Part shown: positions 7,008 to 10,415 of the stretch, piece by piece
How positions within the stretch are numbered: position 1 is the first letter of the stretch
Layout: every line of letters starts with the position of its first letter
Assembly (NCBI GenBank): GCA_964633205.1
Contig: CAZWFN010000183.1
Location: forward strand, 1-10,415
Direction: 5' to 3'
DNA length: 10,415 nucleotides
Origin: CAYVQE01 sp964633205
GTDB lineage: Bacteria; Myxococcota; B64-G9
Position numbers and translations under genes: made by a program
Notes under the pieces: model-generated
The model's input: only the letters and a program-made list of their open reading frames with translations
The model's database searches: none
Told to the model about the DNA's origin: nothing

Positions 7008-8819
7008 TCAGCGGGCCCGCAGCCGGAAGCGTTGGTTGCCGATGAACGAGCCGACCAGGGTCTTGACCGGGTTGAACCAGCGCTCGGAGGTGCCCTTGAC
7101 CAGGCCGCCCTCCTGGTAGCGCCGTTTGGCCAGCAGCCGCTGCAGCTTGCCGCTGGAGGTCTTGGGGATCGAGCGCGGCGGCACCAGCAGGGTGCGGTCC
7201 GGACGCAGGCCTACCGCCGCCAGCACCTCGCTGCAGATGGCCTGGGCCAGCTGCCGCTTGCGGCCCTCGTCGGTCTCGCGCGTCTCGGCCACCACCACCA
7301 GGTCCTCGGTGCCGCTGTCGGGGTTGGACACCGAGAAGGCCACCAGGCAGCCCTTGCGCACCCCCGACACGCAGGAGCCGGCGCGTTCGATGTCGTAGGG
7401 GTAGTAATTGCGGCCGCGCTTGATGATCATCTCCTTGGCCCGGCCGGTGATGAACAGCCGACCGTTCTGGATGAATCCCAGATCGCCGGTGTGCAGCCAG
7501 CCATCGCGCAGCACCTCGGCGGTGGCCTCCGGGTTGCGGTGATAGCCGCTCATCAGCGAGGGGCTCTTGATGACCACCTCGCCCACCTGCTTCTCGCGGG
7601 CCATGCCGCCATTGGCGCGGATGGCCACCTGCTGGCCCAACAGCGGCGCGCCCACCGACACCGCCTGGTAGGGGAAGTCGTCGCCGGCCGCGGCCGGTGC
7701 GGCGCGGCCTTCCATCTCGAGCCGGCAGCGATCGATGGCCTCGACCTGGTAACGTTGGCCGAGCGGCGGGAAGGTGGCCGCCAGGCAGTTCTCGGCCATG
7801 CCGTAGACCGGGAAGCTGACGCCGGAGCCGTAGCCGACCGGGCCGAAGCGCTGCTCGAAGGCGTCCAGGGTGCGCAGGTCCACCGGCTCGGCGCCGTTGA
7901 GCGCCACCTTGAGGCTGCTCAGGTCGAGTTCGGTCAGCTCGTCGTCGGTCACCCGGCTGGCCAGCAGGTGGTAGGCGAAGTTGGGCGCGGTGGCGATGGT
8001 GCCCCGGTAGCGGGTGATCTGCTGCAGCCAGCTGGCCGGGTGCATGACGAAGGTCTCGGGCTGCATGGTGTAGAGATGCGCCCGGGTGGAGAGCGCGGTC
8101 AGCAGCGAGCCGATCAGGCCCATGTCGTGGAAGAGCGGCAGCCAGCTGACCGACACGTCATCGGGCCCGCATTCGATGCCGTGGGCGATGCCGGCCACGT
8201 TGGACAGCAGCGCGCGGTGCGAAAGCACCGCGCCCTTGGGCAGGCCGGTCGAGCCCGAGGTGTACTGAATGAAGGCTGGCGCGTCCGGGTCGATGGACAC
8301 GCTCGGCCCGGCCTCGCTGCGGCCGGCCTCGACCAACTCGCGGCCCAGGATGAAGTCGCACAGCTCGTTGTCGTCGGCCAGCACGCTGCCGATGACCTTG
8401 CGGATGCGCGGAAAGCTGACGATGAGCCGCGCCTCGGAGTTGGCCGCGATGTGGCGCAGGTTCTGCAGGTACTTGTCGATGTCGCCGAAGGTCATCGGCG
8501 GGCTGACCGCCACCGGGATGCCGCCGGCCAGGATGGTGCCGAAGAAGGCGCTGATGAACTGCTCGCCGGTCAACAACAGCAGGATGACCTTGTCGCCCGG
8601 TCGTAGGCCGCGGGCGTGCAGCAGACCGGCGGCGCGATGGGCGGCGTCGAGCAGGTCGCCGAAGGTCCGGTCGTGCTCGCCGCCGCGGCGGTCCAGGTAG
8701 GTCAGCGCCACCCGATCGGGGTCGTCGCCGTCGAGCACCTCGATCAGGTTCTCATAGCGGAGCCGGGCCGGCTCCGGGTTGCTCAGATGGGCCAGGGGCA
8801 GTTTCTCGATCTCGGCCAT
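7008..8819 (-). CDS. fatty acyl-AMP ligase / acyl-ACP synthetase-like adenylating enzyme
   Basis: A 603-residue member of the ANL adenylating superfamily. Core motifs: phosphate loop YTSGSTGLPKG (186-196), WLPLFHDMGL (226-235), YGMAEN (339-344), HTGDLGF (443-449), ITGRAKEMIIKRGRNYYPYDIE (456-478 region), and PKTSSGK (552-558) with catalytic Lys558. The GRNYYPYDIE form and the FHDMGLIG block are typical of fatty acyl-AMP ligases (FadD32/FAAL type), which pass the acyl-adenylate to an ACP rather than to CoA. It would activate a long-chain fatty acid and load the ACP encoded next. A related gene accompanies serine palmitoyltransferase in Caulobacter and was assigned as an acyl-ACP synthetase. 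After Lys558 a 45-residue basic tail follows, ending in RFRLRAR. The ATG at 8819 has GGGAG 6 nt upstream. It is the first gene of the operon, about 66 nt below the predicted transcription start. Acyl-CoA ligase activity cannot be excluded, since the FAAL-specific insertion could not be verified by alignment. Confidence 0.85.
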   Translation of the reverse strand: MAEIEKLPLAHLSNPEPARLRYENLIEVLDGDDPDRVALTYLDRRGGEHDRTFGDLLDAAHRAAGLLHARGLRPGDKVILLLLTGEQFISAFFGTILAGGIPVAVSPPMTFGDIDKYLQNLRHIAANSEARLIVSFPRIRKVIGSVLADDNELCDFILGRELVEAGRSEAGPSVSIDPDAPAFIQYTSGSTGLPKGAVLSHRALLSNVAGIAHGIECGPDDVSVSWLPLFHDMGLIGSLLTALSTRAHLYTMQPETFVMHPASWLQQITRYRGTIATAPNFAYHLLASRVTDDELTELDLSSLKVALNGAEPVDLRTLDAFEQRFGPVGYGSGVSFPVYGMAENCLAATFPPLGQRYQVEAIDRCRLEMEGRAAPAAAGDDFPYQAVSVGAPLLGQQVAIRANGGMAREKQVGEVVIKSPSLMSGYHRNPEATAEVLRDGWLHTGDLGFIQNGRLFITGRAKEMIIKRGRNYYPYDIERAGSCVSGVRKGCLVAFSVSNPDSGTEDLVVVAETRETDEGRKRQLAQAICSEVLAAVGLRPDRTLLVPPRSIPKTSSGKLQRLLAKRRYQEGGLVKGTSERWFNPVKTLVGSFIGNQRFRLRAR

Positions 8820-8892
8820 GCTTCACTCCCTGCCGCGGTAGATGTCCAACCTCGTTTAGATGCCGCTGCCACCAAACACCGGGCGCGGCGGC

Positions 8893-8921
8893 AAGCTAGC
8901 AAACCGACTGGGCTCTGTCAA
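8893..8921 (-). promoter_or_regulatory. strong sigma70-like promoter of the lipid operon
   Basis: Read on the - strand, a perfect TTGACA (8921-8916) is followed after 17 nt by TAGCTT (8898-8893; 3 of 6 to the -10 consensus). Transcription would begin near 8886, leaving a leader of about 66 nt before the ligase ATG at 8819. The spacer contains one arm of the GTCGGTTTGC repeat immediately next to the -10 element, where a bound repressor would block polymerase. This promoter could serve all six genes down to 1287. Confidence 0.6.
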
Positions 8922-8970
8922 TAACTAAGTAACTGAATACACTGAACTTCCGACCGATCCGTCGGTTTGC
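8899..8970. repeat. perfect 10-bp inverted repeat spanning the operon promoter
   Basis: GCAAACCGAC at 8899-8908 is the exact reverse complement of GTCGGTTTGC at 8961-8970. The left arm occupies the -35/-10 spacer; the right arm lies about 80 nt upstream of the predicted start. The distance between centres is 62 bp, near six helical turns, so two bound proteins could face the same side of the DNA and form a loop. Function is inferred. Confidence 0.5.
8953..8966. promoter_or_regulatory. palindromic candidate operator (TetR-like)
   Basis: ACCGA-TCCG-TCGGT is a 14-bp palindrome (8953-8966), overlapped by a second symmetric pair CCGAC (8950-8954) and GTCGG (8961-8965). Short ACCGA/TCGGT palindromes are common among TetR-family operators. 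It shares the GTCGGTTTGC arm described for the larger inverted repeat. No regulator gene is visible in this window. Confidence 0.4.
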
Positions 8971-9147
8971 AGTTCGCAAGTCGCCAGTCCGATCCGGCCT
9001 TTATGCAAACCGTGCGCCAGCACCGTGGGCCGACCGGGGCTCGAAATGGTCTACGTCTCTGGTTTGATTTTTCTTTTCGGTCTGGTGGTCTTGGCTCGCA
9101 TACCGGCTGCGAGGTCGGAAATGGCAGCGCCGCTCGGGCCCGCCAGC

Positions 9148-9189
9148 GGTGCCACCGGCGCTTCCCAACTGGGTACTCCGGGTGGCACC
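9148..9189. terminator. stem-loop downstream of the racemase-like gene
   Basis: GGTGCCACC (9148-9156) pairs perfectly with GGTGGCACC (9181-9189) around a 24-nt loop. On the + strand it is followed by TTTT, as in an intrinsic terminator, but no + strand gene precedes it. On the - strand it begins 12 nt after the stop of the small ORF at 9202, without a U tract. It may end or stabilise the transcript of the racemase-like gene and separate it from the operon promoter. Confidence 0.4.
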
Positions 9190-9201
9190 TTTTGGCCGGC
9201 C

Positions 9202-9285
9202 TTAGGCTTGCGGCGGGCGGGCCAGCAGGCGGAACAGGATCGGGAACAGGACGCCGGCGCCGGCGATGACCACCCGCAGCGCCAT
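9202..9285 (-). CDS. possible 27-residue membrane peptide
   Basis: A short ORF whose ATG shares one base with the stop of the racemase-like gene (TGATG), the same coupling seen at the ACP/radical SAM junction. The peptide starts MALR, has one hydrophobic stretch (about residues 5-18, VVIAGAGVLFPILF) and ends with basic and proline residues before a TAA. That is the form of a small single-span membrane protein with a positively charged tail. There is no clear ribosome binding site of its own. It could equally be a chance ORF, since short hydrophobic frames are common in GC-rich DNA. I do not recognise any homolog. Confidence 0.3.
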   Translation of the reverse strand: MALRVVIAGAGVLFPILFRLLARPPQA

Positions 9286-10415
9286 CAGCCGGCCTCGCCC
9301 AGGACGATCACGCCGTCGGCGGCCAGCGCCTGGATCGCGTCGCGGCCCAGGCCCAGCTCGCCGAGCACCTCGGCCGTGTGCTGGCCCAGCGCCGGCGGCG
9401 GCCGCTGCGGCTCGGGGCGGCCGGCCAGCCGCAGCGGGTTGCCGAGCTGGGTCAGCGGGCCGGACGCGGTGGCCAGCTCGAAGATCATGCCCCGCTGGCG
9501 GTACTGGGCCACGTCGAGCACCTCGTCCAGCTCCAGCACCGGCTCGACGCAGGCCTGCACCCCGGCCAGCTGCGCCAGCCACTGATCGCGCGTTCGCTCG
9601 GCGAAGCGGGCGGCCAGCGCCTGGCGCACCTCCCGGCCGGCCGGGCCGCTCTCCAGCCCGCGACCGCCCAGGTGCTCGAGGTCGAGCGCCCGGCACAGGG
9701 CGTCGAAGAAGTGCGGCTCCAGCGCGCCCAGAGCCAGGTAGCGATCGTCGGCGCAGCGGTAGAGCCCGTAGGCCGCAACGCCGCCGGTCAGGATGCCGCG
9801 GCCACGCACCGGTGGAGGCCGACCGGCCAGCGGTAGCGACAGCGGCAGGGCCAGCGGCGTCAGCGCCCCGTCGGCCATGGCCAGGTCGATCCACTGTCCG
9901 GCGCCGGTGCGCTGGCGCTGGAACAGGGCGCCGAACACGGCAGCCACCGCTTGCCAGGTGCCGCCGACCACATCGGCCACCTGGCCGCCGATCAGCGCCG
10001 GCGGACCGCCGGCGGTGCCGGTCTGGGCCAGCAGGCCGGCGCGGGCGCAGAAGTCGATGTCGTGGCCGGCCCGGTCGCGGTCGGGCCCGGTCTGGCCGTA
10101 GCCCGAGATGGAGCACAGGATGATATCCGGCCGCGCTTCGCGCAGCGTGGCATAACCGAGGCCCAGCCGCTCGATGACCCCGGGGCGAAAACCCTCGATG
10201 ACCACATCGCAGCTGGCGGCCAGCCGCAGCGCCAGGCGCTGGCCGGCCGTGGATTTGAGGTCGATGGCCACCGAACGCTTGGAGCGGTTGACGCCCAGGT
10301 GCATCGCGCCCACCCCGTCGACCAGCGGCGGCATGTGGCGCAAGGGGTCGCCGGCGCGCGGGTCCTCGAGCCGGATCACGTCGGCGCCCAGATCGCCCAG
10401 CATGGTGCTGGCCAG
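9285..10415 (-). CDS. CaiB/BaiF-family protein, alpha-methylacyl-CoA racemase-like (5' end outside window)
   Basis: The visible 376 residues lack only the N-terminal end; the frame is open to the window edge, and the Met at 10403 is internal because the conserved start of the family lies before it. Counting from that Met, DLGADVIRLEDP (4-15) is the usual N-terminal CoA-binding region, and GFRPGVIERLGL (71-82) and SISGYGQTGP (98-107) are family blocks. GHDID with His114 and ADVVGG with Asp144 correspond to the catalytic pair of alpha-methylacyl-CoA racemase (His126/Asp156, same 30-residue spacing). GALEPHFF carries the third conserved acidic residue of racemases. It would invert the 2-methyl centre of a branched acyl-CoA, or move CoA between acids if it is a transferase. 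It lies upstream of the operon on the same strand but is separated by 382 nt with a new promoter, so a shared pathway is only suggested. Confidence 0.8.
   Translation of the reverse strand: MASTMLGDLGADVIRLEDPRAGDPLRHMPPLVDGVGAMHLGVNRSKRSVAIDLKSTAGQRLALRLAASCDVVIEGFRPGVIERLGLGYATLREARPDIILCSISGYGQTGPDRDRAGHDIDFCARAGLLAQTGTAGGPPALIGGQVADVVGGTWQAVAAVFGALFQRQRTGAGQWIDLAMADGALTPLALPLSLPLAGRPPPVRGRGILTGGVAAYGLYRCADDRYLALGALEPHFFDALCRALDLEHLGGRGLESGPAGREVRQALAARFAERTRDQWLAQLAGVQACVEPVLELDEVLDVAQYRQRGMIFELATASGPLTQLGNPLRLAGRPEPQRPPPALGQHTAEVLGELGLGRDAIQALAADGVIVLGEAG

Larger units (their letters stand above)
8820..9201. other. intergenic region holding the operon promoter, repeats and a hairpin
   Basis: This 382-nt gap has no convincing gene. 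Bases 8820-8886 are the predicted leader of the ligase operon. Bases 8893-8970 hold its promoter and the inverted GCAAACCGAC repeats, and are clearly AT-richer than the flanks. A third GCAAACCG lies at 9005-9012, outside a palindrome. Bases 9062-9078 are T-rich on the + strand. A 9-bp stem-loop lies at 9148-9189. A + strand reading frame starting within 9025-9046 is judged spurious. Confidence 0.7.

Noticed and set aside
9025..9585. A + strand ORF whose first part encodes a hydrophobic, transmembrane-like stretch.
   Set aside because: It runs far into the antisense of the racemase-like gene, its downstream composition is that of a shadow frame, and no convincing ribosome site precedes either possible ATG.

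Overview
The window is very G+C-rich, gene-dense DNA with third codon positions dominated by G or C and clear Shine-Dalgarno sequences. It looks like a high-GC Gram-negative bacterium, most probably a proteobacterium; the species cannot be named from the sequence. No rRNA, tRNA, CRISPR array, insertion sequence or phage gene is visible.

Layout. At the left, one gene on the + strand (144-1280) encodes a GNAT-like N-acyltransferase of the bacterial ceramide synthase (bCerS/YghO) type, preceded by a good sigma70-like promoter. Six genes on the - strand run from 8819 down to 1287 and look like one operon. In order of transcription they are a fatty acyl-AMP ligase/acyl-ACP synthetase, an acyl carrier protein, a radical SAM protein with a probable N-terminal cobalamin-binding-like domain, a VLCAD-like acyl-CoA dehydrogenase, a serine palmitoyltransferase-like alpha-oxoamine synthase, and a membrane protein of unknown function. 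Junctions are tight: 65 nt, a 1-nt overlap, 29 nt, a 4-nt overlap and 19 nt. The operon and the acyltransferase gene converge with only 6 nt between their stop codons. A 382-nt gap (8820-9201) carries a strong promoter (TTGACA-N17-TAGCTT on the - strand) interleaved with inverted GCAAACCGAC repeats. At the right, also on the - strand, are a partial CaiB/BaiF-family gene (alpha-methylacyl-CoA racemase-like) and a possible 27-residue membrane peptide coupled to it.

How the genes may work together. The ligase would load a fatty acid onto the dedicated ACP. The alpha-oxoamine synthase would condense the acyl group with serine to give 3-oxo-sphinganine, and the GNAT-type enzyme would N-acylate the sphingoid base. 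This matches four of the five ceramide genes described in Caulobacter. The fifth, the NAD-dependent epimerase-like ceramide reductase, is not in the window. In its place the operon holds a radical SAM enzyme and a long-chain acyl-CoA dehydrogenase. The most interesting reading is a variant sphingolipid pathway in which the acyl chain or sphingoid base is further modified. That is inference from gene content; the enzyme family assignments are considerably firmer.
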